Assembly (NCBI RefSeq): GCF_015223195.1
Contig: NZ_JADFUA010000005.1
Location: 186,001-250,000, forward strand
Direction of reading: 5' to 3'
DNA length: 64,000 bases
Origin: Chitinilyticum piscinae
Lineage (GTDB): Bacteria > Pseudomonadota > Gammaproteobacteria > Burkholderiales > Chitinibacteraceae
Part shown: piece after piece, positions 8,206 to 17,063 of the stretch
How the letters are laid out: every line of letters starts with the position of its first letter
Numbering within the stretch: position 1 is the stretch's first letter
The notes under the pieces: generated by a model
The model's database searches: none
Seen by the model: only the letters and a program-made list of their open reading frames with translations
What the model was told of the DNA's origin: nothing
Made by a program: the position numbers and the translations under genes

Positions 8206-8580
8206 ATGCCTCACTGCATTCTCGAATACAGCAGCAACATCATCGACCAGCCGGATTACCGCGCGCTGCTGTTGACCATCCACGACACCCTGATGCAAAG
8301 CGGGCAATTCGAGCTTGCCGACATCAAAAGCCGTGTCATACGGCACGAGCAGTTCCTGATCGGTGATGGCAATCCGGCGCTGGCTTTTGTCACCTGCACC
8401 CTGCAATTGCTGGCTGGCCGTAGTGATGCCGTGAAGACCGCACTGGCCGAGGCGCTGCAGCAGCGGCTGGTTGCGGCTTTTCCGCGATCACTGGCGCAAC
8501 TGCAGTGCAGCATCACCGTACAGCTTTGCGACATTCACCGCGCCAGCTACCAGCGCAAAGTCGGCAGCACCACGCCATGA
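8206..8580 (+). CDS. 5-carboxymethyl-2-hydroxymuconate delta-isomerase family protein
   Basis: A 124-residue protein of the tautomerase-superfamily CHMI type. It begins MPHCILEYSSNI, placing the catalytic proline directly after the initiator Met, which is removed in this family. The middle (FELADIKSRVIRHEQFLIGDGN.ALAFVTCTLQLLAGRS) and the C-terminal region match CHMI. In homoprotocatechuate degradation the enzyme is HpaF, but no other pathway gene is nearby, so the true substrate may differ. A good GGAGGAGC ribosome site precedes it. The following gene overlaps by four bases. Confidence 0.8.
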   Translation: MPHCILEYSSNIIDQPDYRALLLTIHDTLMQSGQFELADIKSRVIRHEQFLIGDGNPALAFVTCTLQLLAGRSDAVKTALAEALQQRLVAAFPRSLAQLQCSITVQLCDIHRASYQRKVGSTTP

Positions 8581-9062
8581 TCGCGCCTGTGTCTCTTCGG
8601 GAACGTGTTCTGGCCGAGCTGGCTGCGGCATTTGCCAATGTTCCCCGCCCGGTGCGCTTTACCGCTGCAAGCCATCCGGGGGACGACGAGCGCGAGGCCC
8701 GGGAAGCTTTGCTGCAACGGCGCGGGCGGGACAAGCTGGATCTGGACGACATCGCCCACCCCTGGGATGACCCGATCCTATCGTGCACCGCGCCAGCCAA
8801 GGCGTGGCTTCTGCCGACCCTTGCCAGGCTGGCATTGGCACAAGCTCCGGGTGGAGACTGGTATGCAGCACAGCTGGTGCAGGTGCTTTATTCCGGCTTC
8901 AGCCAGAATGAGCTGTATTGTTTTTGCAATGCTGCCCAGCGCCAGGCCGTTGCTGGCTGGCTGGGCTACCTGCTGGAACAGGAAGCAAGCCGCATTGATG
9001 CGCATGGTCTAGCCGATGAGGTGTTGCGCTGCCATGCACTCTGGAGTGCCCGTCCAGCCTGA
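8577..9062 (+). CDS. Conserved hypothetical protein, possibly DUF6714
   Basis: A 161-residue protein that I do not recognise with certainty. Its ATG overlaps the stop of the CHMI-like gene (ATGA), so the two are probably translated together. It starts with a helical segment (RERVLAELAAAFANVPRPVRFTA) and has a central aromatic/acidic patch (DIAHPWDDP) and a C-terminal QNELYCFCNAAQRQAVAGWLGYLLEQEAS. The last element resembles the DUF6714 pattern, where F..Q..A...FL.YL recurs. No catalytic motif is evident. It is convergent with the chemoreceptor gene. Confidence 0.6.
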   Translation: MIAPVSLRERVLAELAAAFANVPRPVRFTAASHPGDDEREAREALLQRRGRDKLDLDDIAHPWDDPILSCTAPAKAWLLPTLARLALAQAPGGDWYAAQLVQVLYSGFSQNELYCFCNAAQRQAVAGWLGYLLEQEASRIDAHGLADEVLRCHALWSARPA

Positions 9063-9088
9063 TCTGCCGAAGCCCACTCCTGCCAGCC

Positions 9089-11026
9089 TCAAAGCCTGAA
9101 GCTGCCGACCACCTTGTCGAGTTCATCGGTCATCTGCTGCAACTCGTGCACGATCCGGTCTGCATGGCGAATTTGTACATCCTCGTCCTGCGCACGACGG
9201 GACATCATTTCGGATGCTTTGGCCATATCCTCGGTAGCGCGGGATTGTTCGGCCGCAGCGTGGTTAATTTCGCCGATTTTCTCGGTAATCCCGGCCATGC
9301 TCTGCCGGATGGCGTCGATATCTTTCAGCGCGACATCCACCAGTGATACACCACTCTGGACACTGCCATAAGTATCGTCCACCCGGTGCACGGCCTGATC
9401 AGAAGCCTGCCGCATCGCACCGACCATCTGTTCGATTTCCACAGTGGCCTGCGCAGTCCGTTCGGCCAGTTTGCGTACTTCATCGGCCACCACGGCAAAG
9501 CCCCGCCCCTGTTCGCCTGCCCGAGCCGCCTCAATGGCGGCATTCAGCGCCAACAGATTGGTCTGGTCGGCAATATCCTTGATCACGCTGGCAATCGAGC
9601 CAATCTGGCGTGACCGATCGCCCAGTTCGCTCATGACCTGATTGAGCGTGTGCATCGAGCCGGCGGCCGTACTGATTGTTCCCGAAACCTGATGCACCGA
9701 TTGGCTGCTGCGCCCGGACAGCTCGCCAGCCTGATGGACGGCATCACTGGCGTGCTGGGTATTATTGGCAATATGTGCCGCGGAAACGGTGATTTCTTCG
9801 ATACTGGCAGCCGCCGATTCGGCAAGTGAGGCATTCCCCTGCGAGTTGGCCGACAGCGAATGTGCCATGCCACCCAGCGCAGTTACGCTTTGCTGCAACT
9901 GCCCGGACTGCTGCCGAACGGTGAGGAACTTCTGGTGCAACTGTTCCATGAAGGTATTGAAGCAGCTCGCAATTTCGCCGACCTCATCCGCGCTTTCCAC
10001 TCGCAGACGGCGAGTCAGATCACCGTTTCCTCCGGTCAGATCCCGCATCGCGGCATGCAGCTTGCCCAGTGGCTTGGTGATGGTTCCTGCCACGGCAAGA
10101 ATCAGGGGGAGCGAGATCGCCAGCACCGCCAGACAGAGCAAGCCCAGCTGCAACATGGTTCGGGTAATGGCCGCATAGACTTCACTTTCCGGCAACTCGA
10201 CCACAACTAGCCAGCCGGCATCAGGCATATAACTCGATGCCGACAGCATTTTTCCCTGTGGGCCCTCATAGTGGGCGAGATTAAAGTTGTTCTTGCCCGT
10301 CAGAATGGTAGCGACTCCAGCCATCCCCGGCAGACTGTCCATCTTGACCTTTCCCTCGGCACGCACCAAGGCCGGATCACGGTGGATCTGGATATTGCCT
10401 GCGGTATCGATAATGAATACCTGCCCTTGCTTGCCGACACTGCTTTTCTGCACCAATTCGGCCAGGGCACTGGCATCCATGCCGATACTGGCAATGGCAC
10501 GCTGCCCCTTGCCATCGGTGGCCAGGGCATTCACGAACATCATCAGCCTGCCGTTTTCGACGCCAAGGTTGAAATTGCCCTTCTGCCCGCTTTGCAGAAA
10601 GGCCGTGAACCAGCCATCCTTGCCGGCCGGATCAACCTTGCGCAACAAGCCCTTGCTGTCGTCGTAATAGTTGTGCGTCGCTTCGGAGACCCACGACACC
10701 ATGCTCACCCCCGTGGTGGCCTTCATGTGCTGCGCGAACCGCAGCCAGGCGGGCAAGCCGGATTCGGGCTCGCCGGCGGCCATCCAGTCAAGCAGGAACT
10801 GGTTATTGGCCAGCATGGCTGTCTGCGCCATGGGTACGGCCAGGGAACGATCCAGCTGGTTACGCACCGCGCTGACCGTCTGCACCAGTTCATGATTGAC
10901 CAGCCGCTCGGTCATCACGGCCTTGAAGAGCGAGGCGGCGACCAACCCGGCGGCCAGCAGCGAACTACTCAAAATAAGCGCGACGCTAACCAGCATCTTG
11001 CGTCGGATAGACCATGAACGAAACAT
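9089..11026 (-). CDS. Methyl-accepting chemotaxis protein
   Basis: A 645-residue transmembrane chemoreceptor. One membrane helix lies near residues 10-32 and a second near 288-312. Between them is a periplasmic Cache-type ligand domain ([70 protein letters not shown]). A HAMP domain follows, then a methylation/signalling region containing the conserved tip [40 protein letters not shown]. The ligand is unknown. The C-terminus (VVGSFRL) lacks a CheR-binding pentapeptide. No chemotaxis kinase genes are near, so it probably joins arrays encoded elsewhere. Confidence 0.93.
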   Translation of the reverse strand: MFRSWSIRRKMLVSVALILSSSLLAAGLVAASLFKAVMTERLVNHELVQTVSAVRNQLDRSLAVPMAQTAMLANNQFLLDWMAAGEPESGLPAWLRFAQHMKATTGVSMVSWVSEATHNYYDDSKGLLRKVDPAGKDGWFTAFLQSGQKGNFNLGVENGRLMMFVNALATDGKGQRAIASIGMDASALAELVQKSSVGKQGQVFIIDTAGNIQIHRDPALVRAEGKVKMDSLPGMAGVATILTGKNNFNLAHYEGPQGKMLSASSYMPDAGWLVVVELPESEVYAAITRTMLQLGLLCLAVLAISLPLILAVAGTITKPLGKLHAAMRDLTGGNGDLTRRLRVESADEVGEIASCFNTFMEQLHQKFLTVRQQSGQLQQSVTALGGMAHSLSANSQGNASLAESAAASIEEITVSAAHIANNTQHASDAVHQAGELSGRSSQSVHQVSGTISTAAGSMHTLNQVMSELGDRSRQIGSIASVIKDIADQTNLLALNAAIEAARAGEQGRGFAVVADEVRKLAERTAQATVEIEQMVGAMRQASDQAVHRVDDTYGSVQSGVSLVDVALKDIDAIRQSMAGITEKIGEINHAAAEQSRATEDMAKASEMMSRRAQDEDVQIRHADRIVHELQQMTDELDKVVGSFRL

Positions 11027-11244
11027 ACGGCCTCCTGCCTCTGCCTGAACGGCATTCCAGTGCTGGCACTATAGGTTCGGGGATAGCTGTTCGCTGCAGG
11101 TATTTAAGCTGCGCAGGGGGCAAGAGGCAGACGAGCCTTCAGAAACAGGCGAGGCCGACTCAGTGCCGGGAAAACGGGGCGAGAAGCGTGAACTCACTGC
11201 CACGTATCGTGCCAGATAACTCAATCACACAAGCCTGCAGAGAA

Positions 11245-11261
11245 ATACCCAGGATGGGTAT
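11245..11261. repeat. ATACCCA-gga-TGGGTAT palindrome
   Basis: A 7-bp perfect inverted repeat with a three-base centre lies just downstream of the rlmN-like stop and upstream of the chemoreceptor gene. It is one member of the ATACCCAT motif set that recurs in intergenic DNA across this window. No U-tract follows, so it is not a standard terminator. Confidence 0.55.
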
Positions 11262-11269
11262 AAAAACGC

Positions 11270-12346
11270 TTAGCCAGCCCTGCTGGCGCGGAATTCGATT
11301 TTGCTGACCCTTGCGCGCAGCTGGCCGCAGCCGCCGTCGACATCCTGGCCGGCGGAGTTGCGCAGCTTGGTCAGTACGCCACGCGAATGCAGCTCGCGGG
11401 CAATCGCCGCGGCTTTTTCCCAGCTTGGGCGCTGGTAGGGCAAGGCGTCGACCGTGTTGTACGGGATCATGTTCATGATCGCGTACTTGCCTTTGAGCAG
11501 CCGTACGATGCCGTCGAGCTCTTCCGGCGTGTCGTTGATGCCTTCGATGAGCGTCCACTGGTACTGGATCGGGTAGCCAGTCTTGCGCGCGTAGTCTTCG
11601 CCCAGTTCGACCAGCTCGTCGGGCGTCAGGCGCGGCGCGCGCGGCAACAGCTCGGCGCGCAAGTCGGCGCGGGTAGTGTGCAGCGACAGCGCCAGTGCGG
11701 GCTTCACGATGCCGCCCGGCAGCGCGTCGAACACGCGCGTGTCGCCCACCGTCGAGAACACCAGATTCTTGTGGCCGATGCCGCCCAGCGTGCCGAGCAG
11801 CTCGATCGCTTCCAGCACATTCGCCATATTGTGCGCGGGCTCGCCCATGCCCATGAACACAACCTTTTTCACCGGACGTTTCTGCCGGGCCAGCACCACC
11901 TGCGCGACGATTTCGGCGCTGCCGAGCTGGCGCAACAGCCCCTCCTTGCCGGTCATACAGAATACGCAGCCGACCGCGCAGCCCAGTTGCGAGGACACGC
12001 ACACGCCATCGCGCGGCAGCAGCACGCTTTCCACCGTCTGGCCGTCGGCCAGACTCACCAGCAGGCGCGCCGAGCCATCTTCGCTAGGATGTTCGCTCTT
12101 CACACTGGCCAGTTTTGCCAGCACGGCATTAAGCTCGGGCATGGCCTCACGCAGGGCTTTCGGCAGCGCGTGCTCGGCCTGCTGGCGCTTCGGGCCCTGA
12201 TCGAGCGCACTGCCGGACAGCCAAGCGCGCAGCATGCGCAGCTCATGCACTTCGCGTGCGCCGAGATCACGCAGGGTCTGGCGCAGCTCGCCGAGCTGAT
12301 AAAAGGATGAGGCGCCCATGGCGCCGGATGCGGTGACCGTATTCAT
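11270..12346 (-). CDS. RlmN/Cfr-family radical SAM RNA methyltransferase, divergent paralogue
   Basis: A 358-residue radical SAM enzyme of the RlmN family, which adds a methyl to C2 (or C8 in Cfr) of an adenosine in 23S rRNA or tRNA. The CxxxCxxC cluster motif is at Cys123, Cys127 and Cys130 (GCAVGCVFCMTGK). VVFMGMGEPAHNM is the SAM-binding GMGEP motif, and Cys340 in GGCGQL is the second catalytic Cys. The FCMTGK sequence and several insertions differ from canonical RlmN (FC.TG.QG), so this is probably a paralogue. It is the last gene behind blh-trxC-DUF2892. The start is the ATG at 12346; an ATG at 12319 is an alternative. Confidence 0.8.
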   Translation of the reverse strand: MNTVTASGAMGASSFYQLGELRQTLRDLGAREVHELRMLRAWLSGSALDQGPKRQQAEHALPKALREAMPELNAVLAKLASVKSEHPSEDGSARLLVSLADGQTVESVLLPRDGVCVSSQLGCAVGCVFCMTGKEGLLRQLGSAEIVAQVVLARQKRPVKKVVFMGMGEPAHNMANVLEAIELLGTLGGIGHKNLVFSTVGDTRVFDALPGGIVKPALALSLHTTRADLRAELLPRAPRLTPDELVELGEDYARKTGYPIQYQWTLIEGINDTPEELDGIVRLLKGKYAIMNMIPYNTVDALPYQRPSWEKAAAIARELHSRGVLTKLRNSAGQDVDGGCGQLRARVSKIEFRASRAG

Positions 12347-12409
12347 ACGGGCGCGACTATACCAGCTGCGGCAAACTGCAGCACGGCCGGCCGTCACGCC
12401 CGTAGCGCA

Positions 12410-12652
12410 CTACTCGGCTGGTTTGTCGCTCTGACACTCGCCCCCCGCACAGCAGGCGTCCTTGCCGCAGGTGTTGATTTTCAGCAGCGGGTACAGCGGA
12501 CAGAAGCGGAACAGCCCGGTCGCCAGCGGCACGACGCCGAGCCAGCCCCAGGGCCCGATCACCCCGGCCAGCGTCAGGCCGATCAGCGCCAGCCCCAGAA
12601 TGATGCGCAGAATACGGTCGGCTCCGCCGACATTGGCTTTGCAGCAGTTCAT
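12410..12652 (-). CDS. DUF2892 (YgaP transmembrane-like) small membrane protein
   Basis: An 80-residue inner-membrane protein. It opens with MNCCKANVGGADRILRIILGLALIGL and has a second hydrophobic stretch, GWLGVVPLATGLFRFCPLYPLLKI, matching DUF2892, the membrane part of the rhodanese YgaP. The C-terminus is Cys-rich (CGKDACCAGGEC), suggesting thiol or persulfide chemistry. The ATG at 12652 follows AAGGAG at ideal spacing. It lies directly behind trxC and blh in what looks like a sulfide/persulfide-response transcript. Confidence 0.8.
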   Translation of the reverse strand: MNCCKANVGGADRILRIILGLALIGLTLAGVIGPWGWLGVVPLATGLFRFCPLYPLLKINTCGKDACCAGGECQSDKPAE

Positions 12653-12678
12653 GGTCTTCACTCCTTGTGGTCGAACAC

Positions 12679-13110
12679 TTAACGGATGGTCTGCCCCAGC
12701 CAGGCGGCAAACTGCGAAGCGGGCAAGGCCCCTGCCATCTGGGCGGCAATCTCCCCGTTCTGCCAGATCATCAGCGTGGGGATGCTGCGGATCTGGAATT
12801 GCTGCGCGAGCATGGGCTCAGCTTCAGTATTCACTTTCACGAACAGCGCCCTGCCCGCCCAGTCGGCGGCAGTCGCAGCAAAGGTCGGCGCGAACATCCG
12901 GCACGGCCCGCACCACGGCGCCCAGAAATCCAGCACGATGGGTAGCGGCGCATGCTGGAGCAATTCAATCAGGTTGGCGGCGGTCGCCTCCAGTGGCGCG
13001 CCAGACAGCAGAGGCTGCTTGCAGGCACCGCAGTTCGGATTATCGGCCAGCCGCGCAGGATCGAGACGGTTACCGGTGTGGCAATGCGGACAGGACAGAA
13101 TGACGCTCAT
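12679..13110 (-). CDS. trxC: Thioredoxin 2 (TrxC) with N-terminal zinc finger
   Basis: A 143-residue cytoplasmic thioredoxin. Cys7, Cys10, Cys27 and Cys30 form the TrxC zinc-binding domain (CPHC..CGAC). The thioredoxin fold carries the active site WCGPC at 66-70 and the cis-Pro loop RSIPTLMIW. It reduces protein disulfides and, in this context, probably persulfides formed by hydrogen sulfide. It follows blh on the same strand with a 63-base gap, which supports joint control by BigR from the upstream operator. That regulation is inference. Confidence 0.92.
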   Translation of the reverse strand: MSVILSCPHCHTGNRLDPARLADNPNCGACKQPLLSGAPLEATAANLIELLQHAPLPIVLDFWAPWCGPCRMFAPTFAATAADWAGRALFVKVNTEAEPMLAQQFQIRSIPTLMIWQNGEIAAQMAGALPASQFAAWLGQTIR

Positions 13111-13173
13111 GGCAATACCCTTATATCTATCAATCAGTAATCTTTTATCAATAGAGCTCGCAGAGGCATACCC

Positions 13174-14040
13174 TTAGAGCACATCCAGCGGGATCTGCAG
13201 ATAGCGCTTGCCGTTGGCAGCAGGTGACGGCAGCTCGCCGGCACGCACATTCACCTGGATACTGGGGATGATCAGCACCGGCATCGCCAGCGTGGCGTCG
13301 CGCGCTTCGCGCAGGGCGACAAACTCCGCCTCGCTGGTTGCGGCATGCAGGTGAATATTGCCGGCCTTCTGCGCGGCAATCGTGCTTTCCCACTGCGGCT
13401 TGGGACGTGTTGGCGGCTGGTAATCGTGGCAGACAAATACGCGCGTCTCATCCGGCAAGGCATACAGTTTCTGCACCGAGCGATACAGCAGGGCGGCATT
13501 GCCGCCAGGAAAATCACAGCGTGCGGTGCCCACATCGGGCATGAAGATGGTATCGCCGACAAACAGCGCATCACCAATGAGATACGCCATATCGGCCGGC
13601 GTGTGGCCGGGAACGAACAGAGCCTGCGCAGACAGCTTGCCGACCTGGAACAGCTCGTCCTCGGCAAACAGGTAATCGAACTGGCTGCCGTCGGTGGCGA
13701 AATCCTCGCCCAGATTGAAAATGGGCTTGAAGGTACGCTGCACACTGTCGATGTGCGCGCCGATGGCGATGCGGCCACCCAGCTGCTCCCTGAGCCAGTG
13801 CGCCCCGGAGAGGTGATCGGCATGCGCGTGGGTTTCCAGAATCCAGTGCACGCTCAGTGCGTGCTCGCGCACGAAATCGACAATCTGCTGCGCGCTGTGC
13901 GTGCTGGTACGCCCGGATTTGGCATCGTAATCCAGCACCGGATCGATGATGGCGGCCTCGCCACCGTCGTGCTCGTAGACCACGTAGCTGACGGTAAAGG
14001 TGACAGGATCATAGAAGGGTGCGACGCGGGGCTGGCTCAT
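13174..14040 (-). CDS. blh: Blh-type persulfide dioxygenase, metallo-beta-lactamase fold
   Basis: A 288-residue MBL-fold enzyme. The metal motif THAHADHLSG supplies His71, His73, Asp75 and His76, and GHTPADMAYLIGDALFVGDTIFMPD supplies the further ligands of ETHE1-like sulfur dioxygenases. These oxidise glutathione persulfide to sulfite and detoxify hydrogen sulfide. It is divergent from the ArsR-family gene bigR across an AT-rich palindrome, the arrangement known from Xylella and Agrobacterium bigR-blh. The ATG at 14040 follows a GGAG seven bases upstream. Confidence 0.9.
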   Translation of the reverse strand: MSQPRVAPFYDPVTFTVSYVVYEHDGGEAAIIDPVLDYDAKSGRTSTHSAQQIVDFVREHALSVHWILETHAHADHLSGAHWLREQLGGRIAIGAHIDSVQRTFKPIFNLGEDFATDGSQFDYLFAEDELFQVGKLSAQALFVPGHTPADMAYLIGDALFVGDTIFMPDVGTARCDFPGGNAALLYRSVQKLYALPDETRVFVCHDYQPPTRPKPQWESTIAAQKAGNIHLHAATSEAEFVALREARDATLAMPVLIIPSIQVNVRAGELPSPAANGKRYLQIPLDVL

Positions 14041-14080
14041 GGCTACACTCCGAATGAAATCAGAAACGGCTTTACACACA

Positions 14081-14098
14081 TTATATTCATAAATATAA
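14081..14098. promoter_or_regulatory. AT-rich palindrome between blh and bigR, probable BigR operator
   Basis: TTATATT at 14081-14087 and AATATAA at 14092-14098 form a perfect 7-bp inverted repeat around CATA. It lies midway between the two divergent starts and overlaps the likely -10 regions of both promoters. AT-rich palindromes of this kind are the known targets of BigR, which represses its own operon until oxidised by persulfide. The match to the family site is from general memory. Confidence 0.75.
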
Positions 14099-14129
14099 TA
14101 TCGTCAACTTAATCAAAACAGGAGCCATA

Positions 14130-14477
14130 ATGACTCCCGAACAGATCACCCTGATGCGCGAGGCCGCCAGCCGGGCCTGTGCCCTGCTGAAAGTACTTGG
14201 CAACGAAGACCGCCTGTTGCTGCTGTGCCAGATGGTCGACGGCGAAAAATGCGTTTCGGACTTTGAAGCCCTGCTGGACATCCGCCAGCCCACGTTGTCG
14301 CAACAGCTGGGCGTCTTGCGCAATGAAGGCCTGGTCAGCACGCGCCGGGATGGCAAGCGTATTTTCTACAGCATAGCCAGCCCGGAGGCACAGCAGATGC
14401 TGAATGTGCTTTACGGGATGTATTGCCCGGTAGACCTTGGTAAACAAAGCATAGAGAGCGATACCCATGCAAATTGA
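14130..14477 (+). CDS. bigR: BigR, persulfide-responsive ArsR-family repressor
   Basis: A 115-residue winged-helix repressor of the ArsR/SmtB fold (FEALLDIRQPTLSQQLGVLRNEGLVSTRRDGKRIFYSI). The two sensor cysteines of BigR/SqrR are present: Cys41 in the DGEKCVSDF motif and Cys99 in MYCP. They form a disulfide or polysulfide bridge when persulfides rise, releasing DNA. The gene faces blh across the operator palindrome and leads the transporter genes yedE, yedE2 and sulP. The downstream gene starts before its stop codon. Confidence 0.93.
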   Translation: MTPEQITLMREAASRACALLKVLGNEDRLLLLCQMVDGEKCVSDFEALLDIRQPTLSQQLGVLRNEGLVSTRRDGKRIFYSIASPEAQQMLNVLYGMYCPVDLGKQSIESDTHAN

Positions 14478-14901
14478 TCTGATCAACTTCACCCCTTGGT
14501 CGGCGCTGGCCGGTGGCGCCCTGATCGGCCTGGCTGGTGGCCTGCTGGCACTGCTGAGCGGACGGATTGCCGGAATCAGCGGCATTGTTGGCGGTCTCTT
14601 CGATGGTCGCCCTGCTGCGGATCGCAACTGGCGGATTGCCTTTGTCGCCGGGCTACTGGCCGCCCCGCTGCTGTGGCAGCTGGTCGCACCACTACCGGCC
14701 ATCCAGCAGGTCGCCGGCATCCCGGCCATGATGATTGCCGGCCTGCTGGTTGGGCTGGGGACACGGTATGCCAATGGCTGCACCAGCGGCCATGGCGTGT
14801 GCGGCTTGTCGCGCCTGTCACTGCGTTCACTCGTGGCCGTACTCAGCTTCATGGGCGCCGGCTTTGTCACTGTTTTCATCATCCGCCATGTCCTGGCCTA
14901 A
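14467..14901 (+). CDS. YeeE/YedE-family sulfur transporter subunit 1
   Basis: A 144-residue inner-membrane protein with about four helices. It carries the hallmark of the YeeE/YedE (TsuA-like) family, the Cys-containing motif NGCTSGHGVCGLSRLSLRSL. The family imports thiosulfate or related sulfur species, and in bigR operons the short split form is normal. It overlaps the bigR 3' end by 11 bases. The start ATG is embedded in an ATACCCATGC motif, so the ribosome site is weak and translational coupling to bigR is likely. Confidence 0.88.
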   Translation: MQIDLINFTPWSALAGGALIGLAGGLLALLSGRIAGISGIVGGLFDGRPAADRNWRIAFVAGLLAAPLLWQLVAPLPAIQQVAGIPAMMIAGLLVGLGTRYANGCTSGHGVCGLSRLSLRSLVAVLSFMGAGFVTVFIIRHVLA

Positions 14902-14911
14902 GGAGAACGCC

Positions 14912-15328
14912 ATGCTGATTGTGATTGCATTGCTTACCGGCTTGCTGTTCGGCTTTGGCCTGTTGCTGTCCGGAATGGTCAACCCGGCCAAGGTTCAGGG
15001 TTTTCTTGATATTGCTGGCCAGTGGGATCCAAGCCTGGCTTTCGTGATGGGTGGCGCTATCGGCGTCGGGCTGGTGTTCTTCACGCTCGCCAAAAAGCGC
15101 GATACCACGCTCGCCACGCATGAACCAATGCGTCTGCCCGGCAACAACTCGCTCGACCGCCGCCTGATTCTGGGTAGCGTCGCCTTCGGCGCAGGCTGGG
15201 GAATTGCCGGCATCTGCCCGGGGCCGGCGCTGGTCGCCCTGGGCGCAGGCAGCCTGCAGGTCATCGCCTTTGTGATCGCGATGCTGGCAGGAATGGCCTT
15301 GTTCAGCTTGCTGCAGCGTAAACACTGA
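14912..15328 (+). CDS. YeeE/YedE-family sulfur transporter subunit 2 (DUF6691)
   Basis: A 138-residue membrane protein forming the second half of the split YeeE/YedE transporter. The motifs are FGFGLLLSGMVNPAKVQGFLDI near the N-terminus and GAGWGIAGICPGPALVALG near residue 95, with a conserved Cys before PGPA. It starts ten bases after the first subunit, behind a perfect AGGAG. The pair probably moves thiosulfate or sulfite across the inner membrane. The direction of transport cannot be read from sequence. Confidence 0.88.
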   Translation: MLIVIALLTGLLFGFGLLLSGMVNPAKVQGFLDIAGQWDPSLAFVMGGAIGVGLVFFTLAKKRDTTLATHEPMRLPGNNSLDRRLILGSVAFGAGWGIAGICPGPALVALGAGSLQVIAFVIAMLAGMALFSLLQRKH

Positions 15329-15336
15329 CACCTGCC

Positions 15337-17058
15337 ATGCACACGCCGCGCTGGCTGCCGCTCCTGCACTGGTTGCCCCTGTATCGCCGGGAGCAATTCC
15401 ACGGCGATCTGCTGGCCAGCCTGATCGTCGCGCTGCTGCTGCTGCCACAAGGGATTGCCTATGCGCTGCTGGCCGGCCTGCCACCGGCGGCCGGGCTGTA
15501 TGCCAGCATCCTGCCGCTGCTGATCTACGCCATGCTGGGCAGCAGCATGACGCAATCGGTGGGGCCGATGGCAGTAACGTCCGCCATGACCTACGCGGCA
15601 CTTGCGCCACTGGCCAGTGCCGGCAGCACGCAGTGGCAAACCCTGGCCGTCTGGCTGACGCTGCTGACTGGCAGCTGGCTGCTACTGCTGGCTCTGGCAC
15701 GGCTTGATCGCCTGTTGCGGTTGGTTTCGGCGCCGGTATTACAGGGCTTTGCCGACGGCGTGGCGCTGCTGATCGTCCTGGGGCAGCTCGGCCCGCTACT
15801 CGGGCTGCACGCCAGAGGCGAAACATTACTGCCACTGCTGACGGCACTGCACAAGGCCGCAGGCCAACTGATCCTGCCCGCCACCCTGTTCGGCCTGGGC
15901 GGGCTGGGTTTGCTGCTGCTAGCTGGCCGGCCACTGCAAAGACTCCTGCGGCGCGCCGGCTTACCCGCCACGCGGGCAGCACTGGCCAGCAAGGCCGCCC
16001 CGGCACTGCTGCTTCTACTCGCCACAGCAGCACTGGCCATCTGGCCGCACGCGCGACTGGCCACACTGGGCGCACTACCTGCAGGCCTGCCAAGCTTGAC
16101 CCTACCGGAGCCACTGCCATTGGCAATGCTGCTACAGCTTGTATGGCCAGCATTGGGCATTGCCCTGGCCGGCTACCTGCAAAGCTTCAGTGTCGCCCGC
16201 CAACTGGCCAGCCTAGAGCATCCCGTGAGCAGCCGCCAGGAATTACTGGCACTCGGTAGCGGCAATCTGGGTGCCGCACTCTGCGGCGGGATTCCGGTGA
16301 GCGGCGGTTTTTCCCGCAGCGCAGTCAACGCGGCAGCCGGCGCACAGACACCGCTTGCCGGTGCAATGACAGCCGGCTGGCTGATGCTGATTCTGCTGTT
16401 CTTCGCCCCCCTGCTGGCCACGCTACCGCTCGCCTGGCTGGCTGCGACCATCATTCTAGCCGCCGCACGACTGATGCAGCCAGGCTATGCATGGCGACTG
16501 GCAAAGGCCGGACGCAGCGGCCTCACCGAGGCACTCCCGTATGTCGCGACACTGCTCATCGTACTGTTCAGCGGCGCCATCAGTGGCATTCTGGCCGGCG
16601 TACTGCTGGCTCTGGGATTGGTGCTGCTGCGTGCCAGTCAGCCGCACATCGCCATCGTCGGCCGCATTCCGGGCTCGGAGCACTTCCGCAACGTGCAGCA
16701 TTTCCAGACCGAAACCTGGCCCGGACTGCTGATTGTCCGCATTGATGAAAGCCTGTTTTTTGCCAACATCGACGGCGTCGTACAGACAGTGGAGCAGGCA
16801 CTGGCCAATGCACCGGACACCCAGCAGCTATTGCTGTCACTGAGCGCAGTCAATCACATCGACCTGAGCGCGGCCGACGAACTGCTGCGCTGGCAGCAAT
16901 CGCTGGCCGCACGCCGAATCAGCCTGGATGTCGCCGAACTGAAAGCCCCTGTTGCCGCCGAACTGGCGCAGCATGCGTGGCTGCAAGGGCTGGCCGGGCA
17001 CATCCATCTCTCCACCCACGCGGGAGTCGAGGCACTAAGGGGGACGCCGGCCGCGTGA
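15337..17058 (+). CDS. SulP-family anion permease with STAS domain
   Basis: A 573-residue SLC26/SulP transporter with ten or more hydrophobic helices, beginning with the conserved [34 protein letters not shown] and containing SVGPMAVTSAMTY and GGIPVSGGFSRSAVN. A cytoplasmic STAS domain occupies about residues 440-555. SulP proteins carry sulfate, bicarbonate or related anions. It starts eight bases after the yedE pair, so it probably handles sulfate or sulfite, the end products of persulfide oxidation. The exact substrate is inference. It is convergent with the ybjN-like gene. Confidence 0.88.
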   Translation: MHTPRWLPLLHWLPLYRREQFHGDLLASLIVALLLLPQGIAYALLAGLPPAAGLYASILPLLIYAMLGSSMTQSVGPMAVTSAMTYAALAPLASAGSTQWQTLAVWLTLLTGSWLLLLALARLDRLLRLVSAPVLQGFADGVALLIVLGQLGPLLGLHARGETLLPLLTALHKAAGQLILPATLFGLGGLGLLLLAGRPLQRLLRRAGLPATRAALASKAAPALLLLLATAALAIWPHARLATLGALPAGLPSLTLPEPLPLAMLLQLVWPALGIALAGYLQSFSVARQLASLEHPVSSRQELLALGSGNLGAALCGGIPVSGGFSRSAVNAAAGAQTPLAGAMTAGWLMLILLFFAPLLATLPLAWLAATIILAAARLMQPGYAWRLAKAGRSGLTEALPYVATLLIVLFSGAISGILAGVLLALGLVLLRASQPHIAIVGRIPGSEHFRNVQHFQTETWPGLLIVRIDESLFFANIDGVVQTVEQALANAPDTQQLLLSLSAVNHIDLSAADELLRWQQSLAARRISLDVAELKAPVAAELAQHAWLQGLAGHIHLSTHAGVEALRGTPAA

Positions 17059-17063
17059 TAAGG

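Noticed and set aside
11387-12310. A 307-codon plus-strand frame opposite the RlmN-like gene
   Set aside because: No recognisable domain, rich in Arg, His and Gln as expected for a shadow; the minus strand has the radical SAM motifs.
14879-16153. A 424-codon minus-strand frame across yedE2 and sulP
   Set aside because: Repetitive Ala/Arg composition without domains, opposite well-supported membrane proteins.
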